A stretch of 64,000 nucleotides of DNA from Paenibacillus peoriae KCTC 3763 (lineage in GTDB: Bacteria > Bacillota > Bacilli > Paenibacillales > Paenibacillaceae): assembly GCF_000236805.1 (NCBI RefSeq), contig NZ_AGFX01000001.1:93945-157944 (forward strand), given 5' to 3'. Below the pieces are notes generated by a model that searched no databases, had not been told where the DNA came from, and was given only the letters and a program-made list of their open reading frames with translations. This document shows, in pieces, positions 8,140 to 16,797 of the stretch (position 1 is the first letter of the stretch; each line of letters opens with the position of its first letter). The position numbers and the translations under genes are program-made.

Positions 8140-10149
8140 TTAACCCCAGCCTAACAATTTGCCACCCTGATAAATCAGAACGGTGATGATATATGCAACA
8201 GTTAAAGGATAGATGATAGAAAATGCAGTCCAGCGCCAGGAAAGGGTCTCTTTGCGAATGACCGCTACCGTCGCCAGACATGGCACATACAACAGAATGA
8301 ATACCATAAAGCTAAAGGAAGCAAGCGGTGTAAAGGCATGGCTCACCTGCAGCTCCAGTCCCTGCATATCGGGAACATGGTAAATGATATTCATCGTCGA
8401 TACGACAACCTCTTTGGCCATAAAGCCTGTGAGCAGGGACGCGCCTGCTTGCCAGGTGCCAAAACCGAGAGGGCCCAAGATAGGCGCAAACCATCCTCCA
8501 ATCGTGGCGAGCAGGCTGTCGTCCATTTCGGCACCGAAGCCATGTGGTCCGAAATTGGACAATAGCCAGATGCCGACGGAGCCGGCAAGAATAATCGTTC
8601 CGGCTTTACGTACGAAGCCTTTGACCTTTTCCCATGTACTGCGAAACAGGGTCAGAGCTTGCGGCACCCGATAGGGTGGGAGCTCTACAATGAAAAGGGA
8701 CGGCTCACCCGACAGAATGGATACCTTGGAAAAAATTTTAGCCAGTATAAGCGACACGGTGATTCCCAGCACGTACATCAGCATGATGACGCTTGCCCCA
8801 TGTGTCGGGAAAAACACACCTGCAAACAACGCATATACCGGCAGGCGGGCCGAACATGACATAAAAGGCACCAGCAGCGTTGTAATGAGGCGTTCTCTCG
8901 GCTGCTCAATGGTGCGTGTCGCCATAATCGCCGGAACATTGCAGCCAAATCCGATGATAAATGGAATGAAGCTTTTCCCGTTCAAGCCAACGGCCTGCAT
9001 CAAGCGGTCCATTAATATCGTGACCCGTGCCATATATCCGGAGTCTTCAATTATCGAGATGAGCAGGAACAAAATGGCGATCTGCGGCAGAAACACGAGC
9101 ACGCCCCCGACGCCTGCCACGATGCCGTCCACGATTAGACTTTGTGTAAAAGCAGACGTATTCCATTGCACCAGCACTTCAGAAATCCAACTGCTGAGTG
9201 TCCCTGAAAAGAATCCGTCCATCATATCGGAAAGGACCGTACCCGCCCAATCGAAGGTGAACTTGAAGGTGATGTACATCAGCAGCAAAAAGATCGGAAG
9301 CCCCAGATACCGATGGGTTAGCAGCGCGTCCAGCTTATCCGTCAGACTGTGCGGTTTGAGGCTGGAGGTGTCGAGCGATTTGGTGCACAGATCAGCAATC
9401 CATGCTGCACGTACAGAACGGATATGCTGGGCAGAGGTTGCTGCATGATCTTCACTGAGAAGCTCTTCTTCGCAACGTTGGATACGTGCGGTTATCTTTT
9501 CACGCTGCACCTCACTCGTCATCCATTCCATGACGACAGGATTGTTTTCCAGACATTGCAGTGCGGCCCACCGGAGCTGCGGTATGGGTGCATCCTTCAG
9601 CAAGCTGCAAATATCGGCAATCGCGGCTTCGACGGCAGGGCCGTAGTCCAGTTGGAAATTATTCGATGTACGCCGTACCTCTCGAAGCGTGGCAAGCATT
9701 TGCTTGCTTCCGCTGCCTGTGCGGGCCACCATCGGAATAATTGGAACGTTCAATTGTTCAGCCAGCAATTCTTTGTTTACGCGAAGACCTGTCGCATCGG
9801 CTACGTCGGTCATGTTTAAGCCGAGTACCAGCGGGCGGCCATACTCCAGCAGCTGTACGGTCAGATACAGATTGCGCTGGAGCTGGGAGGCATCCACGAT
9901 GTTAATGAGGGCCGCAGGCGGTTCTTCCAGCAAATAACGGGTTGCGACACCCTCATCCAGCGAAAGAGGAAGCAAGGAATAGGCACCCGGCAAATCCACC
10001 AAAACGGCAGACTTGTCGCGCAGAAGCCCTGTTTTCTTTTCCACCGTGACCCCGGACCAGTTGCCTACCTCAGCATAGGTACGAGTCAGCTTGTTGAACA
10101 ATGAGGTTTTTCCTGTGTTGGGATTGCCGAACAGAGCGATCATGTCCAT
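8140..10149 (-). CDS. feoB: Ferrous iron transporter FeoB
   Basis: A 669-residue inner-membrane protein that imports Fe2+. The N-terminal G domain (about residues 1-170) shows G1 GNPNTGKTS, G3 DLPGAYS and G4 NMTD; a helical linker follows, and the C-terminal half has the gate-type membrane segments, including GFGCNVPAIMATRT, and about eight helices. The frame extends upstream, but GGAGG 10 bases before the ATG at 10149 and the usual FeoB N-terminus (MIALFGNPNTG) fix the start. It overlaps the feoA stop by 10 bases, implying translational coupling. Confidence 0.96.
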   Translation of the reverse strand: MDMIALFGNPNTGKTSLFNKLTRTYAEVGNWSGVTVEKKTGLLRDKSAVLVDLPGAYSLLPLSLDEGVATRYLLEEPPAALINIVDASQLQRNLYLTVQLLEYGRPLVLGLNMTDVADATGLRVNKELLAEQLNVPIIPMVARTGSGSKQMLATLREVRRTSNNFQLDYGPAVEAAIADICSLLKDAPIPQLRWAALQCLENNPVVMEWMTSEVQREKITARIQRCEEELLSEDHAATSAQHIRSVRAAWIADLCTKSLDTSSLKPHSLTDKLDALLTHRYLGLPIFLLLMYITFKFTFDWAGTVLSDMMDGFFSGTLSSWISEVLVQWNTSAFTQSLIVDGIVAGVGGVLVFLPQIAILFLLISIIEDSGYMARVTILMDRLMQAVGLNGKSFIPFIIGFGCNVPAIMATRTIEQPRERLITTLLVPFMSCSARLPVYALFAGVFFPTHGASVIMLMYVLGITVSLILAKIFSKVSILSGEPSLFIVELPPYRVPQALTLFRSTWEKVKGFVRKAGTIILAGSVGIWLLSNFGPHGFGAEMDDSLLATIGGWFAPILGPLGFGTWQAGASLLTGFMAKEVVVSTMNIIYHVPDMQGLELQVSHAFTPLASFSFMVFILLYVPCLATVAVIRKETLSWRWTAFSIIYPLTVAYIITVLIYQGGKLLGWG

Positions 10150-10385
10150 GTTGGAACGACCTCCAGTTGCTTCACCTGATTTTGACGGAGGCCAACCAGT
10201 TGACCATTGCATTCAATGACAATAGGACCGCCCAACAAACTGACTTTTTTTAACCGTATAATGGAACCTTCGTCAATGCCCATGTCCGTTAGACGGCGGC
10301 GCAATGAGGGATGAAGAGGGGCAAGGGATTGCAAACGCACAGTCCGGCCCAATGGAGTACGAAGGAGTGAGATACATTCTGGCAT
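10140..10385 (-). CDS. feoA: Ferrous iron transport accessory protein FeoA
   Basis: An 81-residue SH3-like cytoplasmic protein typical of FeoA, which is needed for FeoB activity. The fold motifs SLRRRLTDMGIDEGSIIRL and LLGGPIVIECNGQLVGLR match the family. The open frame continues upstream through the Fur box, but AAAGG about 9 bases before the ATG at 10385 and family length choose that start. It is the first gene of feoA-feoB-Cys-rich peptide. Confidence 0.92.
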   Translation of the reverse strand: MPECISLLRTPLGRTVRLQSLAPLHPSLRRRLTDMGIDEGSIIRLKKVSLLGGPIVIECNGQLVGLRQNQVKQLEVVPTWT

Positions 10386-10405
10386 GGTGTTCAGCCTTTC
10401 TGATG

Positions 10406-10427
10406 TAGAATGAGAATCAATATCATT
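10406..10427 (-). promoter_or_regulatory. Fur box upstream of feoA
   Basis: The sequence AATGAGAATCAATATCATT matches 14 of 16 core positions of the Fur consensus (AATGATAATCATTATC) about 25 bases upstream of the feoA start. It implies repression of the feo operon when iron is plentiful. Confidence 0.75.
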
Positions 10428-10665
10428 TGATACCGATGCCAGTACCATATCATAAGGAGAGCCAGGCTGCTGTGATAAAATTCGCTGTGAGCGATATTTG
10501 TACCTGTTGATCCGTTGTTATAAAGGTGGGCATGGTGTCACAATCTGTCTTTAGCTAGGTGTCTTACTCGTCTGCAACCGACAAAACTAGAGCGTTTGGG
10601 GCAACTGTTTTTATGGTAAGATAGAGCTGTTAACAACTATGTTAAGAAGGGCAGGAACGCTCTGT

Positions 10666-11793
10666 ATGAACAGAAAAATCGGGATTAGGCTTGTAAAATG
10701 TCTGGTTGCGGGTACAGCGCTGGCTGTGTTGCTGCCGCAGGCTGTGGAGTGGAGCAGCAACGTATATGCGGCGTCGGTCAAACCGACTGCATCCGTATCG
10801 TCACAGCAGCTTCAGAATAAGCTTTTACAGGCCATGGATACACGGAGTGAAACGCTGACCTTTACATATCAAGGGCGGGTGAACGGTCTCAAGCAGCAGC
10901 TGGAGACGGCCATTCAACAGGCCATGGAGAGCGATCCGTATGTGAATTATACGATCAAAAGCTATGCATTCAGCTATACTGGCACCACCACGTCCGCTGA
11001 GGTCACGATTCGTTTGAGCTACCGTGAAACGAAGGAACAGACGGCCTACGTGAATAGTACCGTTCAATCCGTGCTGGGGGATATCATTACGAAGGGCATG
11101 ACCGATCATGAGAAGGTGAAGGCCATCCATGACTGGATTGTGGTTCGTCTGAAATACGATGAAACACAACAAAAGTATACAGCCTACGATGGTCTGAAAA
11201 CCGGGAGCACCGTCTGTCAGGGCTATTCCTTGTTAGCTTACAAAATGCTGGAACGTGCAGGGATTACGAACCGGATTGTGGAAGGAAGAGCAGGGGGCCA
11301 GCTACATGCATGGAATCTTGTATTGCTGGATGGTCACTGGTATCACATGGATACGACCTGGGATGATCCGACCCCGGATCGCGGGAACGAGGTAAGCACT
11401 TCCTATTATCTGCTGACCGATACCGAAATGCGCCGGGACCACTCATGGGTTAAACCGTATCCTCAGGCGAACACATCGTATCGACAGACCTTATCAGCAA
11501 TGATTGCTGCGGGAGGACCCAAGGCCGCTGTGTATCAAAAGCTGTACAATAACCTGGAATATCCGCTCCAGGACGGCAAGGGTCTGGTTAAATCATCAGC
11601 TGATATCAAGGAACAGGTTCGCACGTCTATCAATAAGGGTGGGACGACGCTTACCTTCGGATATCAGGGGACAGAGCGAAGCCTGAAGGAAGACTTACAG
11701 CCATTGTACCAGCTCGGGTTGAAGTCCATTTCCTATCAGATTACGAATCTAGGGAGCACCGGGAATCTTCGTGTAACGCTGAAATGGACCTAA
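10666..11793 (+). CDS. Secreted transglutaminase-like (cysteine protease fold) protein
   Basis: A 375-residue exported protein. Residues 1-35 are a signal peptide (basic N-terminus, hydrophobic core, cleavage near VYAAS). The central part carries the transglutaminase-like triad: Cys in TGSTVCQGYSLLAYKML, His in GGQLHAWNLVLL and Asp in HMDTTWDDP. These domains cleave or cross-link peptides at the cell surface; the substrate is unknown. About 110 residues at each side form similar beta-rich segments (LTFTYQGR and LTFGYQGT), probably duplicated accessory domains. An in-frame ATG at 10639 is possible; AGGA before 10666 favours the latter. The 253-base gap upstream holds the Fur box and no gene. 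Confidence 0.85.
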   Translation: MNRKIGIRLVKCLVAGTALAVLLPQAVEWSSNVYAASVKPTASVSSQQLQNKLLQAMDTRSETLTFTYQGRVNGLKQQLETAIQQAMESDPYVNYTIKSYAFSYTGTTTSAEVTIRLSYRETKEQTAYVNSTVQSVLGDIITKGMTDHEKVKAIHDWIVVRLKYDETQQKYTAYDGLKTGSTVCQGYSLLAYKMLERAGITNRIVEGRAGGQLHAWNLVLLDGHWYHMDTTWDDPTPDRGNEVSTSYYLLTDTEMRRDHSWVKPYPQANTSYRQTLSAMIAAGGPKAAVYQKLYNNLEYPLQDGKGLVKSSADIKEQVRTSINKGGTTLTFGYQGTERSLKEDLQPLYQLGLKSISYQITNLGSTGNLRVTLKWT

Positions 11794-11838
11794 TCTTGGA
11801 GTGAAAAAGCTGCACGACTAAAGGAGTATTTTATTGAT

Positions 11839-13221
11839 ATGCACAAGCGTTCCTTTACTTATCTGCTTGGCACGCAAACCATGTCAAATGCGGCCGATAT
11901 TCTTTATATTATGGCACTTGTATCTCTTGTGTTTCATGAGACAGATTCGATCTTTTCCTCGGTGCTTGTTCCGCTGCTGCGGATGGGAGCACAGATGATC
12001 AGCGGCTTTTTGGCACCGCTGATTTTGGCCCGATTCCAGCTGCCTTTTATTTTATTCGTTTCCCAGTTCGGGCAGCTGGCTTTCTTCGCTGTTCTGCTGG
12101 GTCACCTGTGGTTAGCGGGCACGGAGCCGATATGGGTGATTGTGTTTACGATGGTAGCAGCCATGTCTTTTCTGGACGGCTGGACTACACCTGCACGTAA
12201 TGCGTTGATTCCCCGTCTGGCGTCTGGAGAAGGGCTGATGCGGGCGAACAGTTTTGTATCGGTCAGCGATCAGACGGTGCAATTAGCGGGCTGGGGGCTT
12301 AGTGGTGTGCTTGTAGCCATGCTGGGCTCTGAAAAGACACTGCTGGTGGCTGGCGGATTGTATATGGTAGCCCTGGTGTTCACCAGCTTGATCCGAGATC
12401 CATTAGAAGGCAAGGCTCATTACTTGCTGCAGCCCGCAACACGGGTACGAAGCGGGGAGGATTTAACGTCCGAGGCTGTATCTGAGTCGGGGCAAGGGCA
12501 TCATGATTTGCCTCCCATACAGCTGGAAGAAATGCTTCATGGCCCGGAGTCGGAAAGTCCGGCGTTACCTCCGAAGCGTAAAAAAGAAATATTGCGTGAA
12601 GGCTGGAGCCTTATCGGAGCCAGTCGCAGGCTCAAAGCTCTTATTTTCATGGATATGATTGACCTGCTGGGGGGGTCTGTGTGGGTCGGCGCGTTCACGC
12701 TTGCTTTCGCCCAGCAGGTTCTGCACAAGAGCGAGGCATGGTGGGGATACATTAATGCAGCTTATTTTGCAGGTGCGATCGGTGGAGGCATCATTGTCCT
12801 CGCCTGCGTCAAGCATTTGCAGCACAGACTGCTGCCCGCCATGCTGGCGGGGATGGCAGGCTACGGTCTGTTGACAGCCTGGTATGCGCTGAACACATTA
12901 CCGCCGCTGACGCTGCTTATCGTGCTATTGATGGGACTACCTGCGGAAATGTCCGTCGTAGCCCGCCGCACGATGATGCAAATGAGCGTATCTGTGCATG
13001 ATTTGCCCAAGGTGCTGTCGGCTCAGGCCACATTGACCAGTCTGACCTTTTGCATTTCGCTGCTCTTAATGGGCTGGATTGCAGATCATCTGGGCATCGT
13101 TAATTTGTACTTGTTCTCTGCGCTGTTGACACTGATTGCTGTGATATACGGCATCTTCAGTCGACGTGCCTTAGCTACGTCTTTAACTGCTACAGTAGCC
13201 GCAGCTCCTTCCTCCGAATAA
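11839..13221 (+). CDS. MFS transporter
   Basis: A 460-residue major facilitator superfamily permease with about 12 hydrophobic segments in two halves. A long hydrophilic insert at about residues 195-255 separates them, rich in Glu, Ser and Pro (SESGQGHHDLPP). The pattern resembles bacterial MFS exporters of the macrolide or YfiS type, but the substrate cannot be inferred. AAGGAG lies about 14 bases before the ATG. It begins 45 bases after the transglutaminase-like gene and ends at a terminator shared with lysP. Confidence 0.88.
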   Translation: MHKRSFTYLLGTQTMSNAADILYIMALVSLVFHETDSIFSSVLVPLLRMGAQMISGFLAPLILARFQLPFILFVSQFGQLAFFAVLLGHLWLAGTEPIWVIVFTMVAAMSFLDGWTTPARNALIPRLASGEGLMRANSFVSVSDQTVQLAGWGLSGVLVAMLGSEKTLLVAGGLYMVALVFTSLIRDPLEGKAHYLLQPATRVRSGEDLTSEAVSESGQGHHDLPPIQLEEMLHGPESESPALPPKRKKEILREGWSLIGASRRLKALIFMDMIDLLGGSVWVGAFTLAFAQQVLHKSEAWWGYINAAYFAGAIGGGIIVLACVKHLQHRLLPAMLAGMAGYGLLTAWYALNTLPPLTLLIVLLMGLPAEMSVVARRTMMQMSVSVHDLPKVLSAQATLTSLTFCISLLLMGWIADHLGIVNLYLFSALLTLIAVIYGIFSRRALATSLTATVAAAPSSE

Positions 13222-13224
13222 AAC

Positions 13225-13325
13225 AAAAAGCCCGTCTCCGGGCATCTATAGGTGAACATGCGACTGAGCGGTCTGGGACCAGAATTAACAGCATGTTTTC
13301 CAAGATATGTGGAGACGGGCTTTTT
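13225..13325. terminator. Long-loop bidirectional terminator
   Basis: AAAAAGCCCGTCTCC at 13225 pairs exactly with GGAGACGGGCTTTTT ending at 13325, separated by 71 bases. It lies between the convergent MFS gene and lysP, with the T-run on both outgoing sides. Confidence 0.75.
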
Positions 13326-13331
13326 CCTATT

Positions 13332-14798
13332 TTATTTTTTCTCAGAAGCATCTGAACTCAAATCACATTCTTTTAATGGAATGATTTTGGTACGTTTGAT
13401 CCATTTGTAGCCAAACCACAGAATAAGGAACAGTGGCACACTCATGTACGTAGCAATCATCGTTTTCCAGTCAATCTCCTGTCCGGTGAAGGCATCCGCA
13501 CCTTGCCCGATAATAACGATGATACACAGCGCGAAGGCGAACAACGGTCCAAACGGGAACCAGCGTGCTGTATATGGAAGCTCACTCAGACTGTGGCCCT
13601 GTGCCGTAAAGGCACGGCGGAAACGATAATGACTGACCGCAATACCGACCCACGTAATAAATCCGCACATTCCGGAGGCGTTTAGCAGCCAATTGTAGAC
13701 GACACCGTCCCCGTACAGAGAAGCAAGAAAGGCCAGCATACCGACAGCAGTCGTGATCAGCAAGGCATTCATAGGAATGCCGCGTTGATTGACGTGGCCG
13801 AGGAAGCGGGGAGCTTTGCCTTCGCGTGCCAGAGCAAACAGCACACGTGTCGCCGCGTACATCCCCGAGTTGCCTGCTGACAATACGGAGGTCAAAATAA
13901 CGGCGTTCATGACAGAGGCGGCAATCGCAAGCCCGGCTTTTTCAAACACAAGCGTAAACGGACTGACTCCAATGTCGCTGATATCTCCCCGCAGCAGGTT
14001 CGGATTCGTATACGGAATAATCAATCCAATGACGAGAATCGCCAGAATATAAAAGAACAGGATGCGCCAAAAGATTTGGCGAATGGCACGCGGAACGTTC
14101 TCGCGCGGATTTTCGCTTTCTCCAGCGGCTACCCCGATCAGCTCTGTTCCCTGAAAGGAAAAGCCCGCAGCCATGAATACACCTAATACGGCGAAGAATC
14201 CGCCATGGAACGGAGCGTCTCCGACCGTGAAGTTGGCGAAGCCAACTGCCTTGCCTCCCATAATGCCGAAGATCATCAGCACACCCACAGCTAAAAAGAT
14301 GACTACAGTCACAATTTTAATCATGGCAAACCAGTATTCAGACTCGCCATAACCTTTGACGGTCAACGCATTCAGGATAAAGATGACGGCCAAAAATAAC
14401 AGACTCCACCAGGCGGAGTGACTTTCCGGGAACCAGTATTTGATCAGCACCGTTGCTGCTGCCAGTTCGGCAGCAATCGTCACCGCCCAGTTATACCAGA
14501 AGTTCCAGCCCATGGCGAAACCGAAAGCTGGGTCAACAAAGCGACCTGCATAGGTGTTAAAAGAGCCGGATTCGGGCATGAACGTAGCCAATTCCCCGAG
14601 GCTGGTCATCAGGAAATAGACCATGAGTCCGACTGCAGCATAGGCCAGCAGGGCTCCGCCGGGTCCAGCTTCGGCAACCGCGCCTCCACTGGCGAGGAAC
14701 AAGCCTGTTCCGATGGAGCCCCCGAGGGCAATCATCGTCATATGGCGGGCTTTGAGGCTTTTCCGCAAGGTTGCGTCAGGTGTTGCTTTGTGTTGCAC
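13332..14798 (-). CDS. lysP: Lysine permease (APC family)
   Basis: A 488-residue, 12-helix amino acid-polyamine-organocation permease. The N-terminus ARHMTMIALGGSIGTGLFLA and SGGAVAEAGPGGALLAYA are the substrate-site signature of the LysP/aromatic permease group, with GVAAGESENPRENVPRAI later. Lysine specificity is inferred from the lysine riboswitch in its leader. The ATG at 14831 is in frame, but AAGGAG 9 bases before the GTG at 14798 makes that the likely start. It would import lysine across the inner membrane when the cellular pool is low. The last residues are hydrophilic (KECDLSSDASEKK). Confidence 0.92.
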   Translation of the reverse strand: MQHKATPDATLRKSLKARHMTMIALGGSIGTGLFLASGGAVAEAGPGGALLAYAAVGLMVYFLMTSLGELATFMPESGSFNTYAGRFVDPAFGFAMGWNFWYNWAVTIAAELAAATVLIKYWFPESHSAWWSLLFLAVIFILNALTVKGYGESEYWFAMIKIVTVVIFLAVGVLMIFGIMGGKAVGFANFTVGDAPFHGGFFAVLGVFMAAGFSFQGTELIGVAAGESENPRENVPRAIRQIFWRILFFYILAILVIGLIIPYTNPNLLRGDISDIGVSPFTLVFEKAGLAIAASVMNAVILTSVLSAGNSGMYAATRVLFALAREGKAPRFLGHVNQRGIPMNALLITTAVGMLAFLASLYGDGVVYNWLLNASGMCGFITWVGIAVSHYRFRRAFTAQGHSLSELPYTARWFPFGPLFAFALCIIVIIGQGADAFTGQEIDWKTMIATYMSVPLFLILWFGYKWIKRTKIIPLKECDLSSDASEKK

Positions 14799-14865
14799 GT
14801 TCAAACACTCCTTCATGAAATTGTATTTCATGTCAGGGCAAGAGCCAGAAGGAGGGGGAGTATAT

Positions 14866-15137
14866 AAATCAAAAGACCGCAGGGAATACGCCTGCGGTCT
14901 TGTCTATGCATTCCGCACCATACCTTCTTCTATAACAAGATAGCTCAACACACGTGTCTATGTTAGGACATCGCGTGACAGTTCTGCTCCTTTCGGTTAG
15001 CAGCCCCAGCATTCGGAGTATTTACAAAGAGTCAGCTCCGCATACTTCGGCGGGTGTACCTTTCCACTGGAATCACAGACGGCTCTTGGCGTCTCCTCCG
15101 GTGTACTGATTACATCCGCGACCTCTACCTCATCATA
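14866..15137 (-). promoter_or_regulatory. Lysine riboswitch (L box) controlling lysP
   Basis: Read on the minus strand, the leader holds the L-box elements in order: GAGGTAGAGGTCGCG (about 15131-15117), CGGAGGAGACGCCAAGAG, GGAAAGGTACACCCGCCGAAG, GCTGGGGCTGC and CTGTCACGCG. P1 forms between GATGAGGTAG and CTATCTTGTT (14943-14934). The aptamer is followed by a terminator stem with 11-base arms (14873-14901, AAGACCGCAGG) and a T-rich tail, so lysine binding should stop transcription before lysP. The arrangement is that of the B. subtilis lysC leader. Confidence 0.88.
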
Positions 15138-15257
15138 AAACAGGGTTGATGAGGTGTATGACATGATATTGTATTGTATAGCGAACTACAGTATATCGTA
15201 CCTGTACATCATCTGACAATCGACAATTTTTTGAATGTGCCGCTGTAAAATATAAAA

Positions 15258-16391
15258 TCAAGCGTTGCGCTTGGCCATTTGCTGCCAAACGGTGCCTGCG
15301 GCTTGCTCGCCTGATTCGATGCGCTCCAGCGCCATTTTAGCCTGCAGACTGACCTCGAATTCGGGGTCATCGACAGCCTTCTCCAGTGCGTCACGCGCCT
15401 CCTCGGTTCCAACCTCGTATAAAAAACGGGCCGCCCGCCAGCGAACCAGCTTGCTGCTGTCCGACAGCGCTCCAATCATCGCACCGGTAGCGACCGGATC
15501 ACCGATGTCTGACAGCGTGTCGCCTGCGGTACGGCGCACCGCAGCTGAAGGATCGCGTAGCGCCTCGCCCAGCAGTTCCATCGCCTCCTGTGAGCGGATA
15601 TCGCCCAGATAGACGACACCCAGCCGCCGCAGCTGCATTTTGTCGTCATGCAGCGCTTGCCGGATGAGCGGCAGATGCTCGGGTGTCGGCTCCAGCCGAT
15701 CCAGCGCAGCGTAGCGTGTACGCCAATCCTCGTGATGCAGAGCCTGCTCCAGCTCGGCATCGCTCCATTCGCGGCGCTCCTCCACGAATTCGCTGTTGTT
15801 CGCGCCGTGGGCAATCGCCTGCTGGATAATCTGCTCCAGCCGTTCCTGCGGAAAGGCTGCTTCCAGCTCTTGCTCGACCTCGCGCGCAATATCCGGCAGT
15901 TCACCGTAACGAACGCCGTAATCACTGAGCTTGCGCTCCTTGATCAGCGTAGCACTCGCTACACGCGTAACGGCTTGCACAAAGCGGTCGGACAAGGAAA
16001 TCCGTTCCTCCTTCTGTCCCGCCTTAACCCGAATTTGCATTGGAAGGCCGCGGAAAAACTGCACAAAGACCTGTGCTTCGCCAAACGCTTCCCCCGAGGT
16101 CTCCTCAGGCAAATCCCAATTGGCGTCAGCGCCTTCCTCGCCGAGCTGATCCCGGACTTGACCCAGAATGGTAGACCAGTCTGCATTTCCTTTGCGGTCA
16201 AGGGCGACAAAATCCGTCGTGTGAAACACGCTTTTGACTCCTTCAATGGCCAGCATGCGCCGGATAAATGGGGGGGCGGAACGCTCATTGTCCCGTGTAT
16301 ATGTTCTGCGGATACCTGCTTCCAGTCGTTCATCCAGATGCAGCATCATGGTGTTCGGACTAGGAGTTGGCTCGATAGATGTTATTTTCAT
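15258..16391 (-). CDS. Conserved virulence factor C-like protein (NifU-N domain plus HEAT repeats)
   Basis: A 377-residue cytoplasmic protein resembling B. subtilis YpgR and staphylococcal CvfC. Residues 1-90 look like the Nfu/NifU N-terminal domain (SPNTMMLHLDE and GVKSVFHTTDFVALDRKG). The C-terminal 190 residues are HEAT-like helical repeats (DWRTRYAALDRLEP, MQLRRLGVVYLGDI, AVRRTAGDTLSDIG, VRWRAARFLYEVG). The cellular role is not established. An in-frame TTG at 16415 is possible, but AGGAGG lies 12 bases before the ATG at 16391. It is transcribed alone, towards lysP. Confidence 0.85.
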   Translation of the reverse strand: MKITSIEPTPSPNTMMLHLDERLEAGIRRTYTRDNERSAPPFIRRMLAIEGVKSVFHTTDFVALDRKGNADWSTILGQVRDQLGEEGADANWDLPEETSGEAFGEAQVFVQFFRGLPMQIRVKAGQKEERISLSDRFVQAVTRVASATLIKERKLSDYGVRYGELPDIAREVEQELEAAFPQERLEQIIQQAIAHGANNSEFVEERREWSDAELEQALHHEDWRTRYAALDRLEPTPEHLPLIRQALHDDKMQLRRLGVVYLGDIRSQEAMELLGEALRDPSAAVRRTAGDTLSDIGDPVATGAMIGALSDSSKLVRWRAARFLYEVGTEEARDALEKAVDDPEFEVSLQAKMALERIESGEQAAGTVWQQMAKRNA

Positions 16392-16626
16392 AGCTCGGTA
16401 CAGCCTCCTGTTCAAAAGTTCTCCATATATAGCTTATCTATATTGTACCTCATTCTATGGGTGTCTCCAAAGAGATAGTTTGTAATTACGAGGAAAACAC
16501 AATGACATATCTCACATCTTTCCTATAAACATTCACCACAGAAGCAGGGTTAAAAATCGGCTGAGTGAACCAAACTGAGAGTAGGTTACCAAAATGCACC
16601 AAAAGATAAGTGAAGGAGGCGTTCGG

Positions 16627-16728
16627 ATGTTCCGCAAGCAGGAAAGAACGCTCATTATTGTATGTATTGTGATTGCGGCTATTATGCTGTACGCCGTAAT
16701 TAAAAGCATAGCTCGCTTGACTCACTAG
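16627..16728 (+). CDS. 33-residue single-helix membrane peptide upstream of cydA
   Basis: A very short reading frame starting at ATG 16627 with GAAGGAGG about 7 bases before it, a strong ribosome site. The product begins MFRKQERTLIIVCIVIAA, continues as one hydrophobic helix and ends ARLTH. It lies 69 bases before cydA on the same strand. Small one-helix subunits are known in bd oxidases (CydX, CydS), so it may join that complex, but this sequence does not clearly match either. The function is a guess from position. Confidence 0.6.
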   Translation: MFRKQERTLIIVCIVIAAIMLYAVIKSIARLTH

Positions 16729-16797
16729 CTGGTAATCAAGAGTGATTTACGATGGTTTCCCTATATTTAAAATGTGAAATGAAGGAGTGAAACCCAT

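Noticed and set aside
8690-9448. A 252-codon plus-strand frame inside feoB
   Set aside because: Antisense to the FeoB membrane domain; composition (Ser/Thr/Cys scatter) is that of a shadow frame.
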